From NCBI GenBank assembly GCA_030524805.1, contig JAUNFY010000013.1, positions 1 to 53,157 on the forward strand: a DNA stretch of 53,157 nt, given 5' to 3'. Both the position numbers and the translations under genes were made by a program. The DNA is from Bacteroidales bacterium (GTDB lineage: Bacteria > Bacteroidota > Bacteroidia > Bacteroidales > Muribaculaceae). The notes beneath the pieces are model-generated. The model had not been told where the DNA came from. It did not search any database and was given only the letters and a program-made list of their open reading frames with translations. Below, one piece after another: positions 7,114 through 15,854 of the stretch (within the stretch, counting starts at the first letter, position 1; every line of letters starts with the position of its first letter).

Positions 7114-8763
7114 ATGGAACAGTTGAAAAGCGAACTCTTCGTGGATGTGCAGCCGAAGGAGATATCCATCGCGCTGCTCGAAGACTCCCGCCTGGTTTCC
7201 TTGCAGAAGGAGAGCAGAAACGTCGTCTATGCCGTAGGCGACCTCTACCTCGCCAAGGTGAAGAAAATCATGCCGGGACTGAATGCCGCGTTTGTAGACG
7301 TAGGCTACGAGAAAGACGCTTTTCTTCATTATCTCGACCTCGGTCCGCAGTTCTCCACCTATTCGGAGCTGCTCAAGAAGGCTCTCGACGACACCGCCAC
7401 AGTGCCGGAGATAGCGGCGATCGAACGCCGCCCCGACATCCCCAAGCAGGGCAAAATAGCCGACGTGCTGCAGCCGGGCCAGAAACTCCTGGTGCAGATA
7501 GCCAAGGAACCGATCTCGACCAAAGGCCCCAGGCTCACCACCGAGCTCTCGCTCACCGGACGTTTCATGGTCCTCATCCCTTTCGGCAACAAAATCTCAA
7601 TCTCTCAAAAAATTAAGTCGTCTGAAGAAAAGGCGCGCCTGCGCCATCTCATCAGCAGCATCAAGCCGGAAGGTTTCGGCGTGATAGTGCGCACTTCTGC
7701 TGAGGGCAAGAGGGTGGCTGAACTCATCGGCGAGCTACGCTCCCTCCTCGACGCGTGGAAGTCGTCGGTAGCCAAGATGCAGATAAGCCAGCCTCCGGCC
7801 CTCATCTATGAGGAGGATTCACGCGCCGTGAGCATCATCCGCGACATCTTCAACCCCTCGTTTGAGGCGGTATATGTCAACAACGCGGAGATCTTCGAGC
7901 AGATTCAGGCCTACGTGGCGCTGATAGCTCCCGACCGCAAGGATATCGTGAAACTCTACACGAAGGATGTGCCGATGTTCGACACCTTTAACATCACGAG
8001 GCAGATAAAGTCGGCATTCGGAAAGACCGTCTCCTTCAAGTCGGGCGCCTACCTCATAATCGAGCACACCGAGGCGCTTCACGTGATCGACGTCAATTCA
8101 GGCAACAGGAGCAAGGCTTCGCAAGATCAGGAAAGCAATGCCCTCGATGTGAATCTGAGGGCTGCCGATGAAATCGCTCGCCAGCTCAGGCTCCGCGATA
8201 TGGGCGGCATCATCGTGGTCGACTTCATCGACATGGCGCAGTCGGAACACCGCCAGCAGTTGCTCGACCACATGCGCGACATAATGGCAAAAGACCGTGC
8301 GCGCCACAACATCCTGCCGCTCTCGAAATTCGGCCTCATGCAGATCACCCGCCAGAGGGTGCGCCCGGCGCTCGACATCACCACCGAGGAGTCGTGCCCG
8401 AGCTGCTTCGGAAAAGGGGAGGTGCAGCCCTCGTTGCTCTTCACCGACAAACTGGAGGAAAAACTCGAATATCTCACCCAGAACCTTGAAGTGAAGAAAT
8501 TCACGATGTATATCCATCCCTATGTGGAGGCTTACGTCAAGAAAGGAGTCTTCTCGCTTTATGGCAAATGGCGCCGCCGCTTCGGACGCGGCGTGAAGAT
8601 AGTGCCCGACGAGTCGCTGGCCTATCTGCAGTATAAGGTGCTTGATGCCGAAGGCCGCGAGATCTATCTTCATGAGGAGAGCGACATGAGCTCGGCGCAT
8701 TCGAAAAATGCCACCCGCTCCGACAGAAACTCGGAAGAGTCGACACCTGCCACGGAAAACTGA
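7114..8763 (+). CDS. rng: Ribonuclease G / E family endoribonuclease
   Basis: I chose the ATG at 7114 (MEQLKSELFVD), giving 549 residues, instead of an upstream in-frame TTG that lies inside the terminator. An N-terminal S1-type RNA-binding domain (GDLYLAKVKKIMPGLNAAFVDVG, about residues 38-60) precedes the catalytic DNase I-like core. The core includes HVIDVNSGN and GGIIVVDFIDM, which hold the Mg-binding Asp residues. A Cys-pair Zn-link follows (SCPSCFGKG, about residue 430). The enzyme cuts single-stranded RNA and is used in 5' maturation of 16S rRNA and in mRNA decay. The length is that of RNase G, without the long RNase E scaffold tail. The gene ends before a strong terminator shared with the convergent GH28 gene. 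Confidence 0.95.
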   Translation: MEQLKSELFVDVQPKEISIALLEDSRLVSLQKESRNVVYAVGDLYLAKVKKIMPGLNAAFVDVGYEKDAFLHYLDLGPQFSTYSELLKKALDDTATVPEIAAIERRPDIPKQGKIADVLQPGQKLLVQIAKEPISTKGPRLTTELSLTGRFMVLIPFGNKISISQKIKSSEEKARLRHLISSIKPEGFGVIVRTSAEGKRVAELIGELRSLLDAWKSSVAKMQISQPPALIYEEDSRAVSIIRDIFNPSFEAVYVNNAEIFEQIQAYVALIAPDRKDIVKLYTKDVPMFDTFNITRQIKSAFGKTVSFKSGAYLIIEHTEALHVIDVNSGNRSKASQDQESNALDVNLRAADEIARQLRLRDMGGIIVVDFIDMAQSEHRQQLLDHMRDIMAKDRARHNILPLSKFGLMQITRQRVRPALDITTEESCPSCFGKGEVQPSLLFTDKLEEKLEYLTQNLEVKKFTMYIHPYVEAYVKKGVFSLYGKWRRRFGRGVKIVPDESLAYLQYKVLDAEGREIYLHEESDMSSAHSKNATRSDRNSEESTPATEN

Positions 8764-8810
8764 CCGGTGCCGGACAATATAAGTGTCGGCATCAGATAAT
8801 GAAGAAAGCT

Positions 8811-8847
8811 AAAAAAGCGATTTCCCTCGGGGAAATCGCTTTTTTTT
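8811..8847. terminator. Bidirectional terminator between rng and the GH28 gene
   Basis: AAAAAAGCGATTTCCC (8811-8826) pairs perfectly with GGGAAATCGCTTTTTT (8830-8845) around a 3-base loop. A and T runs on the two sides allow it to end transcription from either strand. It serves rng (plus) and the GH28 gene (minus). Confidence 0.9.
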
Positions 8848-8870
8848 CGTAATGTCAGTGAGCCGGCGTG

Positions 8871-10352
8871 TCATTCCAGCACCCGGATGTCGGCGCAGTC
8901 GTATGCCACCACTTCGGCTTCGGCGATGGGTTTGCTCTCTGCCTCAGATGCGCGCACTGTGGCGTGGCGCACGTCGTCGAGCACCACCACCGGACGGTTG
9001 TCGGGCTTGGCGCAGCTCACTATCAGTCCGTCGACTCTCAGCCCGTCGACGTGGCGTGCGTAAAGGCCGTAGGCGGGTGTCGGGCCGGCGAAGCGCGGTT
9101 CGGGATAGTTGGTGCCCTGCTCGCGATATGCGCGGGGATCGGCGAGAGGCTGTCCGCCGCCGCGGTAATTGATCTGGATGTTGCTCAGGCTTACGTTGCG
9201 TATCGGCTCATCTTTCATTCCGGTCACGATGATGGAGCAGAGCGAGTCGCAGTCGTTGGCCACCACGTTCGAAATCTTTATGTCGCGCGCCGATGAGAGA
9301 TGCGTGTCTTCCTTCGGGCCGCGGTTGCGGCAGCCGGTAGTGATGTAGATAGGGTAGTGGTGCACGTGGTTGAGCGTCACGTTGCTGACGCTGATGTTTT
9401 CCATCACACCGCGGTCTACGGTCTCGAAAGCCAGTCCGCTTGAATAGTTGAAGGTGCAGTTGCTGAGAGTGATGTCGCGGTAGCCGCCGTTAGACTCGGT
9501 GCCGAGCTTGAAGCGTCCGCATACCCAGTTCACTTTCTCCGGAATGTATTCGCCAGAGAGCAAAGTGCCGAGCTTGTAGCCCGTGATGTGGCAGTTGGTG
9601 ATGCTGATGTGCTCGCACACCACCGGCTTCTTCAGCGCGTAGGAACTTTTCAGCACCAGGGCGTCGTCGCTCGGGGTGTTGACGCGGCAGTTGCTCACCG
9701 AGAGATACTTGCAGCAGTCGATGTCGATGCCGTCGCGGTTTGTGTCGATTGTCACGTTGTCGATAGTTCCGAGCTCGCATCCGGTGGCGATGATGGCGAA
9801 GTGTCCGCCGCGGTAGATGGTGATGTCGCGGATGGTGATGTTGCGACATTGCTTCAGGGCTATGGCCTTGTCGCCGGTGCCGATCGAGCCGCCCTGCACG
9901 TTGCCTGCGCGCTCGGTATCTTTCTTGGTGAGACCCTTGCCGTCGATCATGCCGTGGCCGGTGATGCTCACGTTCTCAGCCCCTTCTGCCCATATCAGTG
10001 AGTTATGGAAATAGGTGTGGCCTCCATCCTGATATTCGGGAAAACCGCCGAACGATTCGCTCTCGTCGTAGGCCTTCATCTCGGCCGGAGCGGCGAGAAT
10101 GACGCATCCCGCCGAGAGGTTGAGGTGTATGTCAGACTTCAGCCGGATGCTTCCGCTCAGATATGTGCCGGCGGGAAAATAAATTTCGCCTCCGCCCGCA
10201 GTAGCGGCAGCCTCGATGGCTTTGTTGATGGCGGGAGAGTCGAGCGTGGTTCCGTCGCCTTTCGCGCCGTAGTCGCGCACGTTGTAGATTCCTGATGCTT
10301 CGGCCGCGAAAAGAGTGGCCAAAAACAGCATTAAGATTGAGATTCGTTTCAT
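8871..10352 (-). CDS. Glycoside hydrolase family 28 (polygalacturonase-like)
   Basis: This 493-residue secreted protein has an N-terminal signal peptide (MKRISILMLFLATLFAAEA). It continues as a right-handed beta-helix with the typical opening YNVRDYGAKGDG. GH28 signatures follow in order: NRDGIDIDCC (about residue 204, the NTD motif), SDDALVLKS (about 226, the DD motif), and RFKLGTES near 280, the place of the RIK motif. GH28 enzymes hydrolyse pectin backbone bonds (homogalacturonan or rhamnogalacturonan). The substrate here cannot be told, and no polysaccharide-utilisation genes (SusC/SusD) are nearby. It lies 55 bases downstream of folC on the same strand. Confidence 0.88.
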   Translation of the reverse strand: MKRISILMLFLATLFAAEASGIYNVRDYGAKGDGTTLDSPAINKAIEAAATAGGGEIYFPAGTYLSGSIRLKSDIHLNLSAGCVILAAPAEMKAYDESESFGGFPEYQDGGHTYFHNSLIWAEGAENVSITGHGMIDGKGLTKKDTERAGNVQGGSIGTGDKAIALKQCRNITIRDITIYRGGHFAIIATGCELGTIDNVTIDTNRDGIDIDCCKYLSVSNCRVNTPSDDALVLKSSYALKKPVVCEHISITNCHITGYKLGTLLSGEYIPEKVNWVCGRFKLGTESNGGYRDITLSNCTFNYSSGLAFETVDRGVMENISVSNVTLNHVHHYPIYITTGCRNRGPKEDTHLSSARDIKISNVVANDCDSLCSIIVTGMKDEPIRNVSLSNIQINYRGGGQPLADPRAYREQGTNYPEPRFAGPTPAYGLYARHVDGLRVDGLIVSCAKPDNRPVVVLDDVRHATVRASEAESKPIAEAEVVAYDCADIRVLE

Positions 10353-10407
10353 GACGATGTTGTAATATTAAGGTTTATAGTGCTTTGTGCGTGGAGTGCG
10401 TGGCCGC

Positions 10408-11694
10408 TTACGCAAGGTAGTCGGCCACGATGAATGTGCTTCCTCCTATGTAGATAACGTCGTCGGGCGCGGCATTGTTTCGTGCAGCCTCAGCGGCCGC
10501 CTTCGGATTGGGATAGCATTCACCCTCCAGACCATGCTCGCGGAATTTCTGCTGAAGGTCGGCTACGGGCAATGCCCTCGGTATGGCAGCCTGGGTGAGA
10601 TAATAGGTGGCGTCGCGCGGCAGAAGCCCGATTATGTCGTCGATGGCTTTGTCGGCTACAAATCCTATCACTAAATGTTTGGCTCCGTTTCTCTTCCGCG
10701 CCGTGCGCTCGAGCTGCCCCATGGTGTAGCCCAGTCCGGCTTCGTTGTGGCCGGTGTCGCACACCGTCAGCGGCGAGTCCGACAGTTTCATCCAGCGTCC
10801 GGCAAGCCCCGTCAGGCCGCACACCTCAGCCATCCCTTTGCGCATGGATTCTTCCGATATCTCCACTCCGGTGCGCTGCAGTTCGTAGAGAGCGGCGAGC
10901 ACGGTGTTGATGTTCTTCTTCTGGTAGTCGCCTCCAAGTTCGCAATGGAATGATCCGCAGACGGGGCTTTTGCAGTCGAGTCCGCCGTCGGCATTCTCCT
11001 CGCTGTGCTGCAGTGGATTGAAGTCTTCGGCAAAGAGCAGGGTAGTTCCCTCCTGACTTGCCTTCTCCTCAAACACTTCCCTGATGCTTCCCCGCGCTTC
11101 ACCCACCACGGCCGGGACGTCGGTCTTGATGATGCCCGCTTTTTCAGCGGCGATTGCCTCGAGGGTGTGGCCGAGAAACTGAGTGTGGTCTTTCGAGATG
11201 TTGGTGATCACGCTCAGTATCGGAGTGATGATGTTGGTGGAATCCAGACGGCCGCCCATTCCCACTTCTATCACGGCATAGTCCACCCGCTCCTTCGCGA
11301 AGTGGTCGAAGGCCATCATCATGGTGAGCTCGAAGAAACTCGGACTTCCGGCGTAGCCGCTGTTGCGGTAGCGTTCTATGAAATCCACCACGTCTTCCTT
11401 CGGCATCATCCTGCCGTCGACACGTATCCGCTCGCGGAAGTCGACAAGGTGAGGGGAGGTGTAGAGGCCAACCTTGTAGCCCTGGCTCTGCAGTATGGCG
11501 GCAAGCAGATGGCTCGTGCTTCCCTTGCCGTTGGTGCCTCCTATGTGGATGCTCTTGAAGCGGCGGTGGGGATGTGCGAAGTGGGCGTCGAGGTCAAGGC
11601 TTGTCTGCAAGCCCGGTTTGTATGCGGCTGCTCCGGTGCGTGAAAACATCGGAAGTTGGGCGAATAGCCATTCGAGTGTCTTTTCGTATGTCAT
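10408..11694 (-). CDS. folC: Folylpolyglutamate / dihydrofolate synthase
   Basis: This 428-residue Mur-ligase-family enzyme joins glutamate to dihydropteroate and/or adds glutamates to folates, using ATP in the cytosol. Visible features are the P-loop IHIGGTNGKGSTSHL (about residue 50), YTSPHLVDFRERI, the metal/folate region EVGMGGRLDSTN, NISKDHTQFLG with the conserved His, and the C-terminal domain with CDTGHNEAGL. Length is normal. It belongs to the minus-strand run chrA-chrA-folC-GH28 with small gaps (40 and 55 bases). That placement suggests shared transcription but no obvious shared function. Confidence 0.95.
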   Translation of the reverse strand: MTYEKTLEWLFAQLPMFSRTGAAAYKPGLQTSLDLDAHFAHPHRRFKSIHIGGTNGKGSTSHLLAAILQSQGYKVGLYTSPHLVDFRERIRVDGRMMPKEDVVDFIERYRNSGYAGSPSFFELTMMMAFDHFAKERVDYAVIEVGMGGRLDSTNIITPILSVITNISKDHTQFLGHTLEAIAAEKAGIIKTDVPAVVGEARGSIREVFEEKASQEGTTLLFAEDFNPLQHSEENADGGLDCKSPVCGSFHCELGGDYQKKNINTVLAALYELQRTGVEISEESMRKGMAEVCGLTGLAGRWMKLSDSPLTVCDTGHNEAGLGYTMGQLERTARKRNGAKHLVIGFVADKAIDDIIGLLPRDATYYLTQAAIPRALPVADLQQKFREHGLEGECYPNPKAAAEAARNNAAPDDVIYIGGSTFIVADYLA

Positions 11695-11734
11695 CTTGGC
11701 GTTGTTTTAAGATCAGTCGTTAGATCAATCAAGA

Positions 11735-12343
11735 TCAGTAATATAGTATGAAGCCTGCGAGTCCCATAAGGCATATCACCAATATGGGGTGCATGCTGCG
11801 TCGCTTGCCTCGGATGTTTATCTTGAAGTAGACGAGGCAGAATGCTGTGATGCAGATTGCGATGCTGCTCACGAGCGTGCGGGTGTCGTGGTCGGGCGAA
11901 AAGTTTTCCCAGTTCATCAGCATTATGGCAGCCGAAGCGATAAGTCCGATCAATACGGGTCGCAGACCGGCGAATATGGCTTTGATCACTCCGCTTTCGT
12001 TGTGCTTGCGGATGAAGTGCGATGCCTTTATGACGAGGAAGAAGGAGGGCACCGTCACGGTGAGAGTGCAGAGCAGGCTTCCGAGAAAGCCCCACAAAGG
12101 GGAGGCAAGGGTGCCCCCCGACACTTGTCCGGGCGCCACATATCCGATATAAGTGGCTGAGTTGATGCCGATAGGTCCGGGAGTCATCTGCGAGATGGCT
12201 ACGATGTCGGTAAACATCTGTTCGGAAATCCATCCCGGTCCTACCACCGAGCGTTCTACGAGGGAGAGCATTGCGTAGCCCCCTCCGAATCCAAAGATGC
12301 CTATCTTGAGATAGGCCCATATCATTTTCAAATATATTTCCAC
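11735..12343 (-). CDS. CHR-family (chromate) transporter, half-length
   Basis: This 202-residue membrane protein is a single-domain CHR (PF02417-type) transporter. The signature FGFGGGYAML lies near residue 17, followed by ISQMTPGPIGINSATYIGY and several hydrophobic segments. Short-chain CHR proteins usually work as pairs encoded side by side with opposite membrane topology, and a second half-length copy lies just upstream. The family is named for chromate efflux, but the physiological anion in a gut anaerobe is unknown. Confidence 0.88.
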   Translation of the reverse strand: MEIYLKMIWAYLKIGIFGFGGGYAMLSLVERSVVGPGWISEQMFTDIVAISQMTPGPIGINSATYIGYVAPGQVSGGTLASPLWGFLGSLLCTLTVTVPSFFLVIKASHFIRKHNESGVIKAIFAGLRPVLIGLIASAAIMLMNWENFSPDHDTRTLVSSIAICITAFCLVYFKINIRGKRRSMHPILVICLMGLAGFILYY

Positions 12344-12386
12344 GGGGAGTCTGATTTATTTTAAGCCTTGCAGTCTTGACTCAAGG

Positions 12387-12420
12387 TATAGGGTTAAAGG
12401 TTGAGGTTTAGGTTGTTGCG
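12387..12420. repeat. T/G-rich degenerate GGGTTA-like run
   Basis: The 105-base gap between the two transporter genes contains gggttaaaggttgagg and tttaggttgttgcg, resembling the degenerate GGGTTA run at 21-95. No other signal is evident in this gap. Confidence 0.35.
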
Positions 12421-12448
12421 TTGAAGAGGTCGGATTTGGTCAATTCCT

Positions 12449-13036
12449 TCATGCTGCGGGAGGCTCCTTGCGTATCCGCCTGCGGGTGTATTCCCAATGG
12501 AGGTATCCGCCTGCGCCTCCGATCGCTATCCACGTTATCGGGTTGGAGATCACGCCTATGTTGAGCGATATCATGATTGCGGCGAGAGCCGGTATCCATG
12601 CGGTGGAAAGTGTCAGTTTTGATGATTTTGCCGTAGTGATCACCGGGGCGATGATGAGAGCCACCACCGCCGGACGTATACCCATGAATATCGCGCTCAG
12701 CACCCGATTATTTTTGATGCTTTCAGGCGTCAGGAAGATGGCGATGGCGAGAATGAGCAGGAAAGAGGGGAGTATGGTGCCGATGGCGGCTACGATGCCT
12801 CCTTTCATGCCTTTGAGCCTGTCGCCGATGCAGGTGGCGAAGTTGACGGCAAGAACGCCCGGCACTGATTGCGCTATGGCGATGAGGTCGAGAAATTCAT
12901 CTTTCCGTATCCAGTGATGCCTGTCTACCACTTCTTTCTCGATGATCGCTATCATGGCCCAGCCACCACCGAAAGTGAAGGCTCCGATTTTGAAGAATGT
13001 AAGAAAAAGTTGCCTGTAGATACCCATTGTTGCCAA
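12449..13036 (-). CDS. CHR-family (chromate) transporter, half-length
   Basis: This 195-residue membrane protein is the second short CHR protein of the pair. It has the signature FTFGGGWAMIAIIEKEVV near residue 20 and AIAQSVPGVLAVNFATCIG (usual family form: SQ..PGP). It likely forms a heterodimeric anion transporter with the gene 105 bases downstream. It is the first gene of the minus-strand run. The region upstream (13,037-13,269) is shared with the divergent DUF4494 gene and contains a GC hairpin (acgccc/gggcgt, about 13,070-13,087). Confidence 0.88.
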   Translation of the reverse strand: MATMGIYRQLFLTFFKIGAFTFGGGWAMIAIIEKEVVDRHHWIRKDEFLDLIAIAQSVPGVLAVNFATCIGDRLKGMKGGIVAAIGTILPSFLLILAIAIFLTPESIKNNRVLSAIFMGIRPAVVALIIAPVITTAKSSKLTLSTAWIPALAAIMISLNIGVISNPITWIAIGGAGGYLHWEYTRRRIRKEPPAA

Positions 13037-13197
13037 TGTTGAGATTTGAAATTATAATGTTGAATCCTTAACGCCCTCGTGGGGGCGTCTCTTATATTAA
13101 ACATTTATCGGGCTGATTTAGACATAAGGATTAAAATAATTTGTCGGAATGCGTATTTTTTGATGCAGAAATCGGCGGTTTTCTCAATTTTTATTGC

Positions 13198-13205
13198 TAA
13201 CTTTG
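13198..13205 (+). promoter_or_regulatory. -7 box for DUF4494-yggS
   Basis: TAACTTTG matches TAnnTTTG and lies 65 bases upstream of the DUF4494 start. I see no clear -33 TTTG at the ideal distance. Confidence 0.5.
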
Positions 13206-13269
13206 CAGTTGCGCAGATTGTATGCGTAATATACAACTTTAATATACTACGTAAAAATTCTACATAAAA

Positions 13270-13737
13270 ATGGCACTCTGGTTTGAAACCAAGATTAGAT
13301 ACGACCGCATGCAGGAAAACGGAGCGGTGAAAAAAGTGAATGAACCTTACCTTGTGGATGCTCTGACCTTTACGGATGCTGAAGCACGCATCATAGAGAA
13401 GATCACACCGTTCATATCAGGCGAATTTTCAGTATCGGCAGTGAAGAAAACCAAGATTTCCGAGATTTTCTTCGATGAGTCGGACTATGCCGACAAATAC
13501 TACATGGTGAAGGTGAATTTCATCACTCTCGACGAGAAAAGCGGCAAGGAAAAGAAATCGGCTTCATTCATTCTCGTGCAGGCCGGCGACTTCCAGAACG
13601 CGCTCGGACGTTTCCAGGACGGCATGAAGGGCACGATGGCCGACTATCAGATTGCCTCAATCGTGGAGACTCCTCTCATGGACGTCTATCCCTACGAATA
13701 CGATTCTCCCGACAACACTACAAAACCGGCTGAATGA
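13270..13737 (+). CDS. DUF4494 domain protein
   Basis: This 155-residue protein is recognised by its opening MALWFETKIRYDR, the central SAVKKTKISEIFFDE and the ending DVYPYE. These are typical of the Bacteroidetes-specific DUF4494 family. It has no signal peptide or membrane segment, so it is probably cytosolic. The function is unknown. The stop codon overlaps the YggS start (ATGA), indicating translational coupling. That hints at a link with pyridoxal-phosphate or amino-acid metabolism, but it is no more than an inference from context. Confidence 0.88.
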   Translation: MALWFETKIRYDRMQENGAVKKVNEPYLVDALTFTDAEARIIEKITPFISGEFSVSAVKKTKISEIFFDESDYADKYYMVKVNFITLDEKSGKEKKSASFILVQAGDFQNALGRFQDGMKGTMADYQIASIVETPLMDVYPYEYDSPDNTTKPAE

Positions 13738-14402
13738 TGGCTATTGGCGAGGAAATCAGGAAAATCCATCAGATGCTTCCCGACGGCGTCGAGCTGTGTG
13801 CGGTGAGCAAATTCCACGACGCTGATGCCATTGCCGAGGCCTACGCCGCCGGCCAGCGCATCTTCGGCGAGAGCCGCGTGCAGGAATTGCTCGGCAAGAC
13901 GGCCGCTCTCCCTGCCGACATAAGGTGGCATTTCATCGGGCATCTCCAGACCAACAAGGTGCGTCGTCTGCTCCCGGCTGTAGCTCTCATCGAAAGCGTC
14001 GATTCGGAGCATCTGCTCGAGGTTATCGACGAGGAGTCGGCCAAGGCAGGCATAGTGAGCCGTGTGCTGATGCAGGTGCATGTGGCGCGTGAGGAGACCA
14101 AATTCGGTTTCCTGCCCGAGGAGCTGCTGGAGTATTTCCGCTGCCGCAGGTTCGAGACGCTCAAGGCTACGCATATATGCGGAGTGATGGGCATGGCGTC
14201 AAACACCGATGATGCCGACCGCGTCCGCGCCGATTTCCATTCCATCGCCGAGGTCTACCGCAGCATAAAGGAAATCGCCCCCGACCTCAGGGGCTTCGAC
14301 ACCCTCTCGATGGGCATGTCGGGCGACTGGCCGATAGCCGTCGACGAAGGTGCGAATCTCGTGAGGATAGGCACCGCGATTTTCGGCCCCCGGCAGTATT
14401 GA
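13734..14402 (+). CDS. YggS/PROSC-type PLP homeostasis protein
   Basis: This 222-residue protein belongs to the YggS family, which binds pyridoxal 5'-phosphate on a TIM barrel and buffers its level without known enzymatic activity. The PLP lysine is in the segment ELCAVSKFHDADAI (about residue 28). Further signatures are FGESRVQEL, WHFIGHLQTNKV, ETKFGF, GVMGMAS, LSMGMSGDW and VRIGTAIFG. It begins either at ATG 13734 or the adjacent ATG 13737; both overlap or abut the DUF4494 stop. Length is normal. Confidence 0.94.
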   Translation: MMAIGEEIRKIHQMLPDGVELCAVSKFHDADAIAEAYAAGQRIFGESRVQELLGKTAALPADIRWHFIGHLQTNKVRRLLPAVALIESVDSEHLLEVIDEESAKAGIVSRVLMQVHVAREETKFGFLPEELLEYFRCRRFETLKATHICGVMGMASNTDDADRVRADFHSIAEVYRSIKEIAPDLRGFDTLSMGMSGDWPIAVDEGANLVRIGTAIFGPRQY

Positions 14403-14487
14403 ACTTAATTTCCGACAACCTTTTTTACATCCATAATCAATCCAAAAATTAATCTAAAACAATAACCTTATAATTGAAACCAAAACA

Positions 14488-15810
14488 ATGAGCAAGACTT
14501 CTGCTGCTGCAGCTTCGACTCCCGGCTCGGGACGTACCGTAGCAATCATTACGATGTTTTTCATCTTCGCGATGATATCGTTTGTCACCAACATGGCCGC
14601 GCCTTTCGGCAATATCTGGGGTTTCAGATATGAATGGGCAGGCATGGCAGGCAACCTTATGAACTTCACGGCTTACCTCTTCATGGGTATCCCCGCCGGC
14701 AACATGCTTATCAAATATGGATATAAGAAGACTGCCCTCATCGCACTAGCTGTGGGTGCCGTGGGCCTCTTCATACAGCTCGCCTCCAGCTGGGGCGGCG
14801 CCAACGAGACCGCTCTCTTCATCTATCTTCTCGGCGCCCTCGTGTGCGGCTTCTGCGTCTGCATGCTCAACACCGTGGTAAACCCCATGCTCAACCTTCT
14901 CGGCGGCGGCGGCAACAAGGGCAACCAGCTCATCCAGACCGGCGGCTCGCTCAACTCCCTTTCCGGCACCCTGACCCCGATGCTCGTCGGCGTCCTCGTG
15001 GGCACCCTCACCAAGGAAACGACAATGGCTGCCGTGGCTCCGCTCGTGATCACCGGCATCGTCATCTTCGTGCTCGCCTTCATCATCATCAGCTTCATCA
15101 AGATTGAGGAACCTCAGAAAAACCTGAGCAAGGCTACCTACGAACACTCACCCTTCGCTTTCCGCCACTGCATCCTCGGCATCATCGCCATCTTCTTCTA
15201 TGTAGGTGTGGAAATCGGTATCCCGGGCGAGATGAACGCATGGATCAGCCGTGAAAACTTCGAAGGCGCTGCCGCAGTAGCCGGTTCGCTCGCCGCTCTC
15301 TACTGGCTGCTCATGCTCGTGGGCCGCTTCCTGAGCTCGATCATCAGCGGCAAGGTATCCACCCGCATGCAGCTCATCGTGGTTTCGGCCATCGCTCTCG
15401 CTTTCCTTCTCACAGCAATCCTGCTTCCTGAATCGATCAAGTTCCAGTCGCCCAGCTTCGAGGCTCTCAACATCACCAGCGGTGAGGTTCCCCTCAAGTG
15501 TCTCTTCCTTTTCCTCTGCGGCATCTGCACCTCAGTGATGTGGGGCGGCATCTTCAACCTCGCCACCGAGGGACTCGGCAAATACACAGCCAAGGCTTCC
15601 GGCCTCTTCATGACCATGGTGGTGGGCGGCGGCATCATGCCTTTCATCCAGGACTGGATTGCCCGCAACTTCGGCTACGTCAACAGCTACTGGCTCGTGT
15701 TCGCCATGGTGGCTTATATCTTCTACTATGCGCTCGTAGGCTGCAAGAATGTCAATACAGACATACCTGTGGATGACATCAACGAAGACCAGGTGCTCAA
15801 TGCCGGATAA
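14488..15810 (+). CDS. MFS sugar transporter (FucP-like)
   Basis: This 440-residue protein has about 12 hydrophobic segments and belongs to the major facilitator superfamily. It is closest in character to the FHS / fucose-glucose-galactose:proton symporter group, with NMAAPFGNIWGF, AYLFMGIPAGNMLIKYGYKKTAL, VVNPMLNLL and the second-half GRFLSSIISGKV loop. The substrate is not readable from sequence. It lies 44 bases before transketolase, so a role in sugar or pentose supply is plausible. Confidence 0.85.
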   Translation: MSKTSAAAASTPGSGRTVAIITMFFIFAMISFVTNMAAPFGNIWGFRYEWAGMAGNLMNFTAYLFMGIPAGNMLIKYGYKKTALIALAVGAVGLFIQLASSWGGANETALFIYLLGALVCGFCVCMLNTVVNPMLNLLGGGGNKGNQLIQTGGSLNSLSGTLTPMLVGVLVGTLTKETTMAAVAPLVITGIVIFVLAFIIISFIKIEEPQKNLSKATYEHSPFAFRHCILGIIAIFFYVGVEIGIPGEMNAWISRENFEGAAAVAGSLAALYWLLMLVGRFLSSIISGKVSTRMQLIVVSAIALAFLLTAILLPESIKFQSPSFEALNITSGEVPLKCLFLFLCGICTSVMWGGIFNLATEGLGKYTAKASGLFMTMVVGGGIMPFIQDWIARNFGYVNSYWLVFAMVAYIFYYALVGCKNVNTDIPVDDINEDQVLNAG

Positions 15811-15854
15811 TCCAGCTTACCAAAGTATATAACCAAATTCAAAATTATCTATCT

